From positions 1 through 64,000 of the forward strand of contig CAZVZX010000010.1 in NCBI GenBank assembly GCA_964631235.1: DNA of 64,000 nucleotides, written 5' to 3'. Each line of letters starts with the position of its first letter. Position 1 is the first letter of the stretch. The translations under genes were made by a program, and so were the position numbers. The notes under the pieces are model-generated. The model had not been told where the DNA came from and searched no databases. It saw nothing but the letters and a program-made list of their open reading frames with translations. Positions 43,842 through 52,445 of the stretch are shown piece by piece. The DNA is from JARKPK01 sp964631235. GTDB taxonomy: Bacteria > Planctomycetota > Planctomycetia > Pirellulales > Thermoguttaceae.

Positions 43842-44624
43842 TCAATCGCCGGTGTGCAGGCCGCACTCGGTTTTGGCGAACCCGCTCCATCGGCCGGCGC
43901 GTTCGTCTTGGCCGTCGGTTACCGGGCGCGTGCAGGGTTGGCAGCCGATGCTCGGATATCCCTGATCGTGCAGGGGATTGTAGGGCACGCCTTCCTCGAC
44001 GATCCGTTGCCACACTTGCTTCTTGGTCCAGGCGGCCAAGGGGCTGACCTTCACCAGCCCGAACTTTTTGTCCCATCGAACGATCGGCGTGTTGGCCCGA
44101 GTAACGCTCTGGTCGCGGCGGATGCCGGTAGCCCAGGCGTCGAAGTGCGGGGCGACTCGCTGCAACACGCGAATCTTGCGATCGAAGCAGCACTGATCCG
44201 GGTTATGCACGTACACCGGGCCGCCGTGCGACTTCTCATATTCGTGAACGCTTTGCAGCGGTCGCTGCAAGTCGATGACGATGCCGTACTTCTCGGCGAT
44301 GCGTTCGCGGAGTTCGAGCGTCTCGGCGAACTGGTAGCCTGTGTCGAGGTTGAACACGTACACGCGCGGCTCGATCTTGGCCAGCATCGAGATGATCACG
44401 CAGCCTTCGGGCCCCAGGCCGGTGGCCATGGTGAACCGCGGAAAATAGGTTTCGACGGCCCACTCTAAGATCTGCTCGGGCGATGCGCCTTCGAGGCGTT
44501 GGTTGTGCAGTTCGATAAAGGCCTGTTCTTCGGGCGAGGGCGTTCGAGGAACGAACTCTCCCTCAGGCTCGGGCCAAACCCGCGACGGTGCGGAAAGGGC
44601 GTTGACCAAAGTGCTGCTCGACAT
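43842..44624 (-). CDS. cysH: phosphoadenylyl/adenylyl-sulfate reductase
   Basis: The 260-residue protein has VYVFNLDTGYQFAETL of the PAPS-reductase nucleotide domain. It also has two cysteine pairs, CC in PDQCCFDRK and CxxC in IGCQPC, that bind a [4Fe-4S] cluster, and the catalytic Cys in KTECGLH near the end. The cluster motif fits the APS-reducing type. It forms sulfite in assimilatory sulfate reduction, with thioredoxin as donor. A start at 44624 (GGGAACGAG upstream) is preferred to the ATG at 44660, because the visible promoter would put transcription start only about 4 bases before the latter. The next gene but one makes siroheme precursor, needed for sulfite reduction. Confidence 0.92.
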   Translation of the reverse strand: MSSSTLVNALSAPSRVWPEPEGEFVPRTPSPEEQAFIELHNQRLEGASPEQILEWAVETYFPRFTMATGLGPEGCVIISMLAKIEPRVYVFNLDTGYQFAETLELRERIAEKYGIVIDLQRPLQSVHEYEKSHGGPVYVHNPDQCCFDRKIRVLQRVAPHFDAWATGIRRDQSVTRANTPIVRWDKKFGLVKVSPLAAWTKKQVWQRIVEEGVPYNPLHDQGYPSIGCQPCTRPVTDGQDERAGRWSGFAKTECGLHTGD

Positions 44625-44669
44625 CGTTACTCGTTCCCGAATTGAAGTGATCGTGCTCATGATCGCTTA

Positions 44670-44698
44670 TTTATACACTAAGAGACAAACAAAGTAAA
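44670..44698 (-). promoter_or_regulatory. sigma70-type promoter of cysH
   Basis: On the minus strand TTTACT (44693-44698), a 17-base spacer, and TATAAA (44670-44675) match -35 and -10 boxes well at ideal spacing. Transcription would begin near 44663. Confidence 0.6.
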
Positions 44699-44712
44699 GA
44701 TTGTTTTCCGAT

Positions 44713-44728
44713 AAACATTGTAATGTTT
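44713..44728. promoter_or_regulatory. palindromic operator candidate upstream of cysH
   Basis: AAACATT-GT-AATGTTT is a perfect inverted repeat 15 bases upstream of the -35 box, in an AT-rich 44661-44750 stretch unlike the surroundings. It may bind a regulator of sulfur genes. The rest of the 44625-44966 gap shows nothing else. Confidence 0.5.
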
Positions 44729-44966
44729 GTTCTTTCTGTGATATCGGATGGTCACCGGGCCCCACTTTGCGGAAATCCGTTTCCTGTTTGGTTGGCCACT
44801 GGCTAGAATAGCCAGGGCGAACGGTCCGAAACGGATTCGGCTCGGCCTTGCGTTGCGGTGGTTCCTAATCGCTGTAAATTATTGGCGTTTAGTCTATTGT
44901 GGCAATTGCGTTCTTGATCGCCTCTCAGACGCCGCCGGCCCGAACGATTCGCATGTACGAGGATCA

Positions 44967-45446
44967 ATGATGAGCAACGCGGTGCATATTCAGTTCGATT
45001 GCCTGCCACTTCGCAGCTTTTCGCGGGTTGATGTTCCCGTCGATGCGCCTCAGGAAGACCAGGAAATGCTGGCTCGGCTTCGGGCGGCACTGGCCAAACA
45101 TGGCTCGCACAACGCCTATTACCTTTGCAACGGGCAATGTGTTTTTCGCTTGACCAATCACGAGCAGATCGGCACGGTGGCGTTTCGGTTCGAGGGTACG
45201 GCCTTGACCGGACCAGACGACATGAAAACCCAAACGGTCGATCTGCGGGTCGAGTTGGAGGGCGAGGTCTGCGACTGGCTTTCGGCGGCGGCCGTCGATT
45301 GGCTTACCGAGACCGTGCGCCATGCCGTGCGGATCGAGTTCGATCGCTATATCGCCGCCGGAGACCTAGAGCGAACAAAACAGCGGGCCGAACAACTTGA
45401 GGCCGACTCGATCGCCCGGGGCGGATTCCTCGGCATGGGCTTGTGA
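44967..45446 (+). CDS. conserved-looking protein of unknown function
   Basis: The 159-residue soluble protein begins MMSNAVHIQFDCLPLRSFSR, has an N-terminal helix region (APQEDQEMLARLRAALAKHG), a beta-rich middle (NAYYLCNGQCVFRLTNHEQIG, shortened here: NAYYLCNGQ then VFRLTNH) and an acidic helical end. No catalytic motif or family recognised. ACGAGG precedes the ATG. It diverges from cysH and precedes the CobA-HemD gene by 90 bases, so a link to sulfur or tetrapyrrole metabolism is possible. Confidence 0.75.
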   Translation: MMSNAVHIQFDCLPLRSFSRVDVPVDAPQEDQEMLARLRAALAKHGSHNAYYLCNGQCVFRLTNHEQIGTVAFRFEGTALTGPDDMKTQTVDLRVELEGEVCDWLSAAAVDWLTETVRHAVRIEFDRYIAAGDLERTKQRAEQLEADSIARGGFLGMGL

Positions 45447-45536
45447 ACCCCAAGGCGCGCAACGCACCGTAACGAACGCCAAATAGGTTGGGCAATGCCA
45501 CTGGCACGCGCGTCGCGCGGGCCGCCGGTAACGAAA

Positions 45537-47138
45537 ATGATGACAGGCAACGAAGCAGGACCTTCCGGGCGCGTGTATATCGTGGGCGCCGGGCCCGGCG
45601 ATCCCGATTTGCTGACGCTCAAGGGTTGGCGCTGCCTGGAAGAGGCCGATTTGATCGTGGCCGACGCATTGGTCCATCCGGCTCTCTTGATCTGGCCGCC
45701 CGGCGAAAAGCAGGTGGTCGTGCTGCCGTGCCATGCCGAAGCGTCGCAGCGAGCGGCCGTCTGCCGCCAGATCGGCGAGGCCGCCCGAGACGGCAAGACG
45801 GTGGTGCGGCTCAAGGGCGGCGACCCGGGCGTGTTCGCGCGGCTGCATGAGGAACTCGATGCGTTTCGACGCGCCGGCGTGCCCTGCGAGATCATTCCCG
45901 GAGTAACCGCGGCTTCGGCGGCCGCCGCCTTGGCCGGCATCTCGCTGACCGATGCGGCCCGGGCGTCAGCCGTGGCGTTGGTCACCGGCCACGAACGCCG
46001 CGAAAAGAAGGTGCCGCTCGACTACGCCCAACTGGCGTCGTTTCCCGGCACGCTGGTGTTTTACATGGGCATTGCGCGCGCAGGCGATTGGAGCGGTGCA
46101 TTGCTCGCGCACGGCCGCGCGGCCGAAACGCCGGTAGCCGTGATTAGCCGGGCGACGACAGCCGGGCAGTTGCTCATCCGCTGCACGCTCGGGGAATTGG
46201 CCGATCGGCTCGAGCGCGAGCCAGTGGCTGCGCCGGCGGTTGTGATTGTCGGCGAAGTGGCGGGACTGATTGCCGCCGAGTCGTCGCCGCGACTGCCGTT
46301 GGCGGGCGTGCGAGTGCTGGTGACTCGGCCCGAGGGCCAATCGGCCGCGATGTGCCAACGGCTCGCCGCTCTTGGCGCCGAGGTTTGGCATCAACCGGCC
46401 ATCGAGATCTCGGCGCCCGACGATTGGCAGCCGGTGGACGACGCGCTGCGACGGCTCGATTCGTTCGATTGGTTGGTGTTTTCCAGCCCCAACGGTGTTC
46501 GCTACTTCCTCGAACGGCTACTCGCCCGCGGCAGCGACGCGCGACGCTTGGCGCCCACGCGGCTGGCGGCCATCGGACCGGGCACCGCCGCCGAGTTGCG
46601 GCGCTACCACCTAGCGGCCGACCTGCTGCCCGAAGAGTTCTGCGCCGAATCGTTGGCCGCGGCATTGATCGGGGCGATTCCCCAAACGCACTCCGCGCGG
46701 CGCAGTGCTACTTTCACGCAGGATACCGGCGACGACGGCGAGCGTGCCCCCGCCGTCCGGCCTCATGCGAATCCCCGGGTGCTCTTGATCCGCGCCAGCC
46801 GTGGGCGCGACGTTTTGGCCGAACAACTCCGCGCGGCGGGCATCGAGGTCGAACAGGTTGTCGCCTACCGCAGCAGCGATGTGGCCGATCCGGAACCGCG
46901 AAATCGGGCTGCACTCGAGGCAGGCAAGATCGACTGGGTTACGGTGTCTAGCTCGGCCGTGGCCCGAAGCCTCGTGAAAATGTTCGGACCGGCCTTGCGG
47001 CGCGCCCGACTGGTCAGCATCAGTCCGATCACGTCGAAGGTGCTGATCGAACTGGGTTTTCCGCCGGACGCCGAGGCAGCCGAATTCACGCCGGCCGGTA
47101 TGGTCGATGCGATTGTCGCCGCCCAGCGGCAGGCGTAG
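45537..47138 (+). CDS. cobA-hemD: fused uroporphyrinogen-III C-methyltransferase and uroporphyrinogen-III synthase
   Basis: The 533-residue protein joins two enzymes. Residues 10-255 are CobA/SUMT: GRVYIVGAGPGDPDLLTLKG, DGKTVVRLKGGDPGVFAR, IIPGVTAASAAAALAG and TLVFYMGIA. Residues 270-533 are HemD: VRVLVTRPEGQSAAMC, WLVFSSPNGVRYFLE, LAAIGPGTAAELRR and VTVSSSAVARSL. HemD closes the tetrapyrrole ring and CobA adds two methyl groups to give precorrin-2, leading to siroheme or cobalamin. A Gly/Ala/Thr-rich insert near residues 385-412 separates the HemD lobes. ATG at 45495 is an alternative start. Closeness to cysH fits siroheme supply for sulfite reductase. Confidence 0.93.
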   Translation: MMTGNEAGPSGRVYIVGAGPGDPDLLTLKGWRCLEEADLIVADALVHPALLIWPPGEKQVVVLPCHAEASQRAAVCRQIGEAARDGKTVVRLKGGDPGVFARLHEELDAFRRAGVPCEIIPGVTAASAAAALAGISLTDAARASAVALVTGHERREKKVPLDYAQLASFPGTLVFYMGIARAGDWSGALLAHGRAAETPVAVISRATTAGQLLIRCTLGELADRLEREPVAAPAVVIVGEVAGLIAAESSPRLPLAGVRVLVTRPEGQSAAMCQRLAALGAEVWHQPAIEISAPDDWQPVDDALRRLDSFDWLVFSSPNGVRYFLERLLARGSDARRLAPTRLAAIGPGTAAELRRYHLAADLLPEEFCAESLAAALIGAIPQTHSARRSATFTQDTGDDGERAPAVRPHANPRVLLIRASRGRDVLAEQLRAAGIEVEQVVAYRSSDVADPEPRNRAALEAGKIDWVTVSSSAVARSLVKMFGPALRRARLVSISPITSKVLIELGFPPDAEAAEFTPAGMVDAIVAAQRQA

Positions 47139-47566
47139 CCCGCCGGCCCGCCGCTCGACGCCGGCCTTGTCTGGCCCGTTCGGGGTCGGGGCGCGCCGTC
47201 TTCGCTTCGAGTGTTCCGCGCTGCGACACACCTGCCTTTTGAGAAAGCGGAGCGGTTTTCTCGATCGAAACGGTTATTGCCGCCGGAAGCGAACAATGCC
47301 ATCATCCGCTGCCCGATCGGTCGAATCGCTAAATCTTGTCTCTCCGGCCGCAGTACGACCTAATCAACGCCCGAGCGGGGCCGACAGCCTCATTTCCCGC
47401 GGCCACCCCTGCCGATGCTCTGAAGAGAAGCAATTCTCGAGAAAACCGCGACGAACGAAAAGCGGTTCAGGTTCAAATGGGGACTGCACGCAATCGGCCG
47501 CTTCGCTCTGCCGGCGGCCGCTTTCGCAATCGGTCAGCCCCATTTCGACGAAGGGGTGATTGAACC
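47139..47566. other. intergenic region with a repeat copy
   Basis: 428 bases without a gene. It holds the repeat copy at 47444-47534, flanked by AAATGGGG and CCCCATTT arms. Confidence 0.5.
47444..47534 (+). repeat. dispersed ~90-bp palindromic repeat, copy 6
   Basis: AACCGCGACGAACGAAAAGC, GGTT opens it, then AAATGGGG, CAATCGGCCGCTTCGCTCTG and CCGGCGGCCGCTTTCGCAAT, CGG. It is nearly the same as the copy at 21901. An outer pair AAATGGGG/CCCCATTT (47475-47482 and 47538-47545) would extend it to a larger cruciform. Confidence 0.75.
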
Positions 47567-47818
47567 ATGTGGCGCGCATTCTTCTTGGGCATTGGGTTGT
47601 TCATGATGCTGTTGGGCGCGCAGTTCCTCGCCGTGGAAAAGGCGATTTTGCGATTCCGCGACGATCCGCCGGCGACGATGGGATTGTTCCCCTCGACCGC
47701 ACCGGGGCCGAATAAGGCGATCGTCACTCAACCCTGGTGGGCATGGAGCTTGCTCTCGACCGGCGCGGTCACGTGTCTCTACTCGTTCACCATCCCGCGG
47801 CGCATCGCCGGGCAATGA
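47567..47818 (+). CDS. small two-span membrane protein, planctomycete type
   Basis: The 83-residue protein has a first span at residues 4-22 (AFFLGIGLFMMLLGAQFLA), a short outer loop, and a second span ending in ACSLYSF-like sequence (WWAWSLLSTGAVTCLYSF) with a basic PRRIAGQ tail. AAGGGG precedes the ATG. The pattern recalls a small membrane protein annotated hypothetical in many planctomycetes. Function unknown. Confidence 0.78.
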   Translation: MWRAFFLGIGLFMMLLGAQFLAVEKAILRFRDDPPATMGLFPSTAPGPNKAIVTQPWWAWSLLSTGAVTCLYSFTIPRRIAGQ

Positions 47819-47930
47819 TGCGGCGAATGCCGCTCGGTCGAAAACCGGACACGATTTGTCGCATTGCAAGAGAAGCATTGCAATTGCGCGGGAAGCGGCG
47901 CGAGTTCTGAAGCAGCAACGTCGGCCCGAA

Positions 47931-48674
47931 TCAACTTGCCTGCGCCGCCTCGGGCTTGCGCCCGCCGAACAGCGCGAGCTCGAAGATCTTCAGCCAACAC
48001 CCCACCTCGACGAAGCCGATCTGCCGCAGCCAGCGACATTGCTCTTCCACCGGCGCCAATTGGTCGGCCGCGCGGCTGGGGCGATTGAGGAAAGCTTCGG
48101 CGATCTGCGCGCGCGACTTCTCGCCCCCGCGGCGGCGATGCTCGGCCCAAAGCGAGTCGATGAACAGCTCGTAGAACGCCTGGTGGGCCGCGGGCGACTC
48201 GCTGGCGACATGCTCCAAGTTCAGCATCAGTCCGCCGGGCGCGGCCAGTGCGAATAGCTCCGCGTAGAGGGCTTGCTTGCGGTCGTCGTCGAGATGATGA
48301 ATGGCGAAGCCCGAAACAATCAGATCGAACGGCCCGCGGTCGATCACCACGGCCGTCCAATCGGGCCGGCGGAAGTCGGCCGCCCGGCACACCGCGCGTT
48401 GGGCGTCGATCCGCTGCCGCGCCTGTTCGAGCATCGTTTCCGAGAAATCGACGAAGGTTCCCTCGAGCGCCGGCATCCGCTGCATCAGCGTTCGCCCGAG
48501 GATGCCGTCGCCGCAGCCGAGATCGAGCAAGCGGCGGGCGTGGGGAACGCAATGCCGCGCCAAGCGAACCATCACGTCGATCTGCACGTCGGCCAGCGGG
48601 ATGCCGCCGCGGATCTCGTCCAAGAAGGTCAGGGCCGTCTCGGCGCGTTGCCAAATATGAAGTTCTTCTGCCAT
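47931..48674 (-). CDS. class I SAM-dependent methyltransferase
   Basis: The 247-residue protein has the SAM-binding motif I RRLLDLGCGDGILGRTL (about residues 48-64), the acidic motif II TFVDFSETMLEQA, and FDLIVSGFAIHHLDDDRK for motif IV. The N-terminal helix (HIWQRAETALTFLDEIRGGI) forms a lid. The general fold is certain; the substrate is not, though the HHLDDDRK form resembles small-molecule and quinone-type methyltransferases. The ATG at 48674 is chosen because the preceding 16 codons are not protein-like. Confidence 0.85.
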   Translation of the reverse strand: MAEELHIWQRAETALTFLDEIRGGIPLADVQIDVMVRLARHCVPHARRLLDLGCGDGILGRTLMQRMPALEGTFVDFSETMLEQARQRIDAQRAVCRAADFRRPDWTAVVIDRGPFDLIVSGFAIHHLDDDRKQALYAELFALAAPGGLMLNLEHVASESPAAHQAFYELFIDSLWAEHRRRGGEKSRAQIAEAFLNRPSRAADQLAPVEEQCRWLRQIGFVEVGCWLKIFELALFGGRKPEAAQAS

Positions 48675-48749
48675 GATCGCCGCCGTGTTGGTTGTTGCCA
48701 GGCCGGAGTGAGCGATGCGCACCGATGCCTCTTTTGATTTCGCGGGCCG

Positions 48750-50096
48750 CTACTTTGCCGCGAGCACGTTGGCCGCGCGATCGCACAGGGCCTGCGCCTC
48801 GGCCGCGGTCGGGGCTTCGGCGATGGCGCGGACGATCGGCTCGGTATTGCTCGCCCGAAGCAGCAACCAGCGGTCGGGCCATTCCAGGCGGAGCCCGTCG
48901 CGGCGATCGATTTGGGCCTCGGGAAACAGCCTGATCAGGGCCTCGATGGCCGGGCCGACGCGATCGGCCGGCAGCGGATACTTCGTTTTGATGATCTCGT
49001 AGCGGGGCAATTCGTCGGCCAAGGCGGCAAGAGGCAGGTTTCGCCGGGCCATGGCATCGAGAACCAAAGCCATGCCGACGAAGCTGTCGCGGACCAGTCC
49101 GACGCGCGGATCGATCGGACCGCCGTTGCCCTCGCCGCCGAAGACCGCCCCGTGTTCGAGCATGGCATCCACCACATTCGCCTCGCCCACCGGCGCCCGA
49201 TGAATCGGTACCCCATGCCGACGGGCGATATCTTCGTTCATGCGGCTGGTGGCCGTGTTGATGACGATCGGCCCGCGGCGCTGCGATAAGATGTGCTCGG
49301 CGCAAAGGGCCACGGTGTATTCCTCGCCGATGTAGCGGCCGTTGTGGTCGATCAGGGCGAGCCGATCGGCGTCGGGATCTTGGCAGAAGCCGACATCGGC
49401 CTCGGCCTCGACCACCGAACGCGGCACGTCGGCCAGGTTCTCGGCGGTCGGTTCGGGCGGGTGCTCGAATTGGCCGTCGCTCTGTTCGCCGCGGACGATC
49501 AACTCGCAGCCGAGTTCTTCGAGCAACCGCCGTCCGAGCACCGCGCCGGCGCCGCGGTTGGCGTCGAGCAGCACGCGGAACCCGCGGCGATAGATGCGAT
49601 CGACATCGACCAGTTCGAGCACGGCGTCGAGGTGCCTGCGGGCCGGATCGGTCATCGTTTCGCGCGCCCCGAGGCGATCGTAAGCCGCCCAGTCGAATTG
49701 GCCGGCGCGATACGATGCGAGCACGGCCTGACCGTCGCCTTGAGGCAACACGCGGCCCTGGGGCGAAAACAGCTTCAGTCCGTTGTACGGCAGCGGATTA
49801 TGGCTGGCCGTAATCTGGATGGCGCCGGCCGCCCCGAAATGTCGCACGGCTACGCCGACGGTGGGCGTGGCTTGCACGCCCAAGTCGGCTGTGGGTCGGC
49901 CCATCGCCTGTAGTGCGGCGTGAACAAGCTCGGCGATCATTCGGCCGCTGCCTCGCCCGTCGCGGCTCACGAGAATAACGCCCGGCGGGGCGGCGGCGGC
50001 AAAAGCGGCCGCATAGCGGACGACGACTTCGGGCGTTAACGATTCGCCAACGATTCCCCGAAGCCCGGACACGCTGATTATCGGTTGAGCACTCAT
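48750..50096 (-). CDS. glmM: phosphoglucosamine mutase (phosphohexomutase family)
   Basis: The 448-residue protein opens with ISVSGLRGIVGESLTPEVV. It carries the phosphoserine loop AIQITASHNPLPYNG (Ser at about 98), the metal loop CQDPDADRLALID, a sugar loop GGEGNGGPI and the phosphate loop LLRASNTEPIVR. Length and the GEGNGG loop fit GlmM, which makes glucosamine-1-phosphate for peptidoglycan or LPS precursors. Substrate loops in this family overlap, so a phosphomannomutase role is possible. It is divergent from a second mutase 180 bases away. Confidence 0.87.
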   Translation of the reverse strand: MSAQPIISVSGLRGIVGESLTPEVVVRYAAAFAAAAPPGVILVSRDGRGSGRMIAELVHAALQAMGRPTADLGVQATPTVGVAVRHFGAAGAIQITASHNPLPYNGLKLFSPQGRVLPQGDGQAVLASYRAGQFDWAAYDRLGARETMTDPARRHLDAVLELVDVDRIYRRGFRVLLDANRGAGAVLGRRLLEELGCELIVRGEQSDGQFEHPPEPTAENLADVPRSVVEAEADVGFCQDPDADRLALIDHNGRYIGEEYTVALCAEHILSQRRGPIVINTATSRMNEDIARRHGVPIHRAPVGEANVVDAMLEHGAVFGGEGNGGPIDPRVGLVRDSFVGMALVLDAMARRNLPLAALADELPRYEIIKTKYPLPADRVGPAIEALIRLFPEAQIDRRDGLRLEWPDRWLLLRASNTEPIVRAIAEAPTAAEAQALCDRAANVLAAK

Positions 50097-50276
50097 CGCA
50101 ATACCTGGGCAAAAACGGTATTATTGATCGTTCAGAGCAGAATGCAAACAGGGGCGTCCGCCGGCGCAGTGCGAAAAGAGTTTCATTCGACGTCCGACTC
50201 GCAGCAACGCGGGCGGCGCAATGGGCCAAGAAGCGATCAATTGAACCTTCGACCGAATAACAAAGATCGACCGAAA

Positions 50277-52121
50277 ATGACCAACGCCATGAGTTTCGAT
50301 TCAACCGCAGTGCTGAAGATGTTGGAGGAGGCGGCCGCGGCAGGCAAATTGACCCCGCGGGCGGCCGAAAACGTGCGCCACTGGCTTACCGCTCCGCATC
50401 TGGCCGAGTTCGCCCCGGCCACGGCCGAGCATGTGCAGCAGGGTCGTTGGGAAGAGTTGGAGGCAGCCTTCTGGACGACGATCCCGTTCGGCACCGGCGG
50501 GCGTCGCGGACGGCTGTACCCGATCGGTTGCAATGCCATCAATGCGCGAACGATCGGCGAAAGCGCGCAGGGGCTGGCCGACTATGTGCTCGATCATCTC
50601 GCCCGCTTGGGCGCTGCGCCCGCCGCCGAGCCGCCCGGCTGCGCCATCGCCTACGACACCCGTCATCGCTCGCGCGAATTCGCCGAGCTGTGCGCCGAGA
50701 TCATGGCGGGCAACGGATTCAAGGTATGGTTCCTCGACGGCTACCGCAGCACCCCGGAGCTGTCGTTCGCCGTGCGTTTCAAGCGGTGCGCCTGCGGCAT
50801 CATGATCACGGCCAGCCATAATCCGCCCAGCGATAATGCGGTGAAGGTTTACTGGTCTTCCGGCGGGCAGTTGCTTCCGCCGCACGATGCCGACTCGATC
50901 CGCCGGATGCAGGAAGTAACATGGATCAAGCGAACGCCCTTCGACGAGGGGCGCGCGCAGGGACTGATCGAGTACTGCCAAGAGGAGGTCGATGCCGCCT
51001 TCACCGCGGCAGTGCTCAAGCAGTCGCGGCCCGGGCCGAGAGACTTGAAGATCATCTACTCGCCGTTGCACGGGGTGGGCGCGTCGGCGGTGTTGCCGGT
51101 GCTGTCGGCCGCCGGTTTCGCCGATGTGGAACTGTTCGGCCCCCATGCCGAACCGAGCCCCGACTTCCCCAACGTGCCCAACCATGTGGCCAATCCGGAG
51201 AATGCGGCCGTGTTCGACACGATGATCGAACGTGCCCGCGCGACCGGGGCCGACTTGATCTTGGCCACCGACCCCGACTGCGATCGGCTCGGCTGCGCTG
51301 CGCGCGAAACGCCCGCGCCAAGCGCCCCCTGGCGCACACTGACCGGCAATCAGCAGGCGGCACTGCTGGCCGATTACTTGTTGACGCGCCACCAACGCGA
51401 AGGCACGTTGCGGCCGGAGCTTTATTTGGTAAAGACGCTCGTCACCACCGAGTTGCTGCGGAAGGTCGGCGACGCCTACGGCGTGCGGACCTCGGGCAAT
51501 CATCAGGTGGGCTTCAAGTACATCGGCGGCGAGATCGATCGGCTCGGACCGGCCGACTTCGTCCTGGGGGCCGAAGAATCGTACGGATTCCTCATCGGCG
51601 ATCATGCCCGCGACAAAGACGCCGCCGTGGCCGCCCTGGTGCTGTGCGAATTGGCCGCCGAGTTGAAGCAGCAGGGGCGAACGTTGGTGCAACAGCTCGA
51701 AGCTCTTTTCGTCCGCTATGGCGTTCACAGCGAGTCGCAATTGAACGTGCAGATGCCCGGCGAAAAAGGAATGGACGACATGCGGGCATTGATGGAGCGC
51801 CTGAGGCAAACGCCGCCGCAACAGATTGCCGGCATGAAGGTCGTCCGCATCCTCGATTACAAGGCGCAGTTGGTTTGGGAACCGGGCGAAAAACCCCTGC
51901 CCTTCGACGGCGCTCGCGGCGATATGGTTACGCTCGAACTGGACCGGCCGGGCAATGCGGTGGCCGTGCGGCCCTCGGGCACCGAGCCGAAGGTGAAGTT
52001 CTACATGTTCGCCTGCGATTCGCCGACGGCAGGCCCAGTGGCCGAGGTCTGCCGCGCGCAAACCGAGCGGTTGGCCGCCATGGAGGCCGACTTGCGGAAG
52101 ATCGCCGCGGGCAAGCAGTAG
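50277..52121 (+). CDS. phosphoglucomutase/phosphomannomutase
   Basis: The 614-residue protein has FGTGGRRGRLYPIGCNAINA, the phosphoserine loop GIMITASHNPPSDNAVKVYW, metal loop ATDPDCDRLG, sugar loop GAEESYGFLIGDHARDKDA and phosphate loop VRPSGTEPKVKFY. The long form and GAEESYGF loop fit the PgcA-type phosphoglucomutase that interconverts glucose-1- and glucose-6-phosphate. A helical extension (residues 1-55) precedes the first domain. ATG at 50277 or 50289; no strong binding site for either. It is divergent from glmM, and a repeat unit starts 20 bases after its stop. Confidence 0.92.
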   Translation: MTNAMSFDSTAVLKMLEEAAAAGKLTPRAAENVRHWLTAPHLAEFAPATAEHVQQGRWEELEAAFWTTIPFGTGGRRGRLYPIGCNAINARTIGESAQGLADYVLDHLARLGAAPAAEPPGCAIAYDTRHRSREFAELCAEIMAGNGFKVWFLDGYRSTPELSFAVRFKRCACGIMITASHNPPSDNAVKVYWSSGGQLLPPHDADSIRRMQEVTWIKRTPFDEGRAQGLIEYCQEEVDAAFTAAVLKQSRPGPRDLKIIYSPLHGVGASAVLPVLSAAGFADVELFGPHAEPSPDFPNVPNHVANPENAAVFDTMIERARATGADLILATDPDCDRLGCAARETPAPSAPWRTLTGNQQAALLADYLLTRHQREGTLRPELYLVKTLVTTELLRKVGDAYGVRTSGNHQVGFKYIGGEIDRLGPADFVLGAEESYGFLIGDHARDKDAAVAALVLCELAAELKQQGRTLVQQLEALFVRYGVHSESQLNVQMPGEKGMDDMRALMERLRQTPPQQIAGMKVVRILDYKAQLVWEPGEKPLPFDGARGDMVTLELDRPGNAVAVRPSGTEPKVKFYMFACDSPTAGPVAEVCRAQTERLAAMEADLRKIAAGKQ

Positions 52122-52445
52122 GTGCAACTGCAAAAAAGCCGGGCGGCAGGGCCGCCGGCCGGTCGGTGCTGCCGCACCCGGATGTCAACTCGCTCCCGTT
52201 GGTCGCTGAAGTGATCGCCGAGACAAGAGTGATGAGATTAGCGTTTCGGAAAGCGGTGTGAGTCGGCAGGGCATGCCGTGCGGCACTGCACCGTCGGCAA
52301 CTGCATTCTCAATTGCGCGGGCCGATTCAGCCGCTTTAGTGCGCCTTCGTCCCGTCGCCGAACCGACGGCCACCGGCCGACCACTGGCCTTGCCGCACCG
52401 TCCGGCGGCCGCCCTATCCCTCGAAGCAAGAAGATCGGAAACGCT
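52122..52445. other. intergenic region with a dispersed repeat
   Basis: 324 bases; 52141-52210 is a partial copy of the 110-bp unit. The rest shows no feature. Confidence 0.45.
52141..52210 (-). repeat. single partial copy of the 110-bp GC-rich unit
   Basis: GGGCGGCAGGGCCGCCGGCC, then CGGTGCTGCCGCACCCGG and CTCGCTCCCGTTGGTCGCTG match the tandem units at 40165-40486 with few changes over 70 bases. Both internal hairpins are kept. Confidence 0.85.

Noticed and set aside
47779..49305. 508-codon minus-strand open frame
   Set aside because: Lies in a different frame from the methyltransferase and glmM, both of which have clear motifs; residues are Arg-rich.
50301..52133. 610-codon minus-strand open frame
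   Set aside because: Antisense to phosphoglucomutase, whose five active-site loops prove the plus-strand reading.
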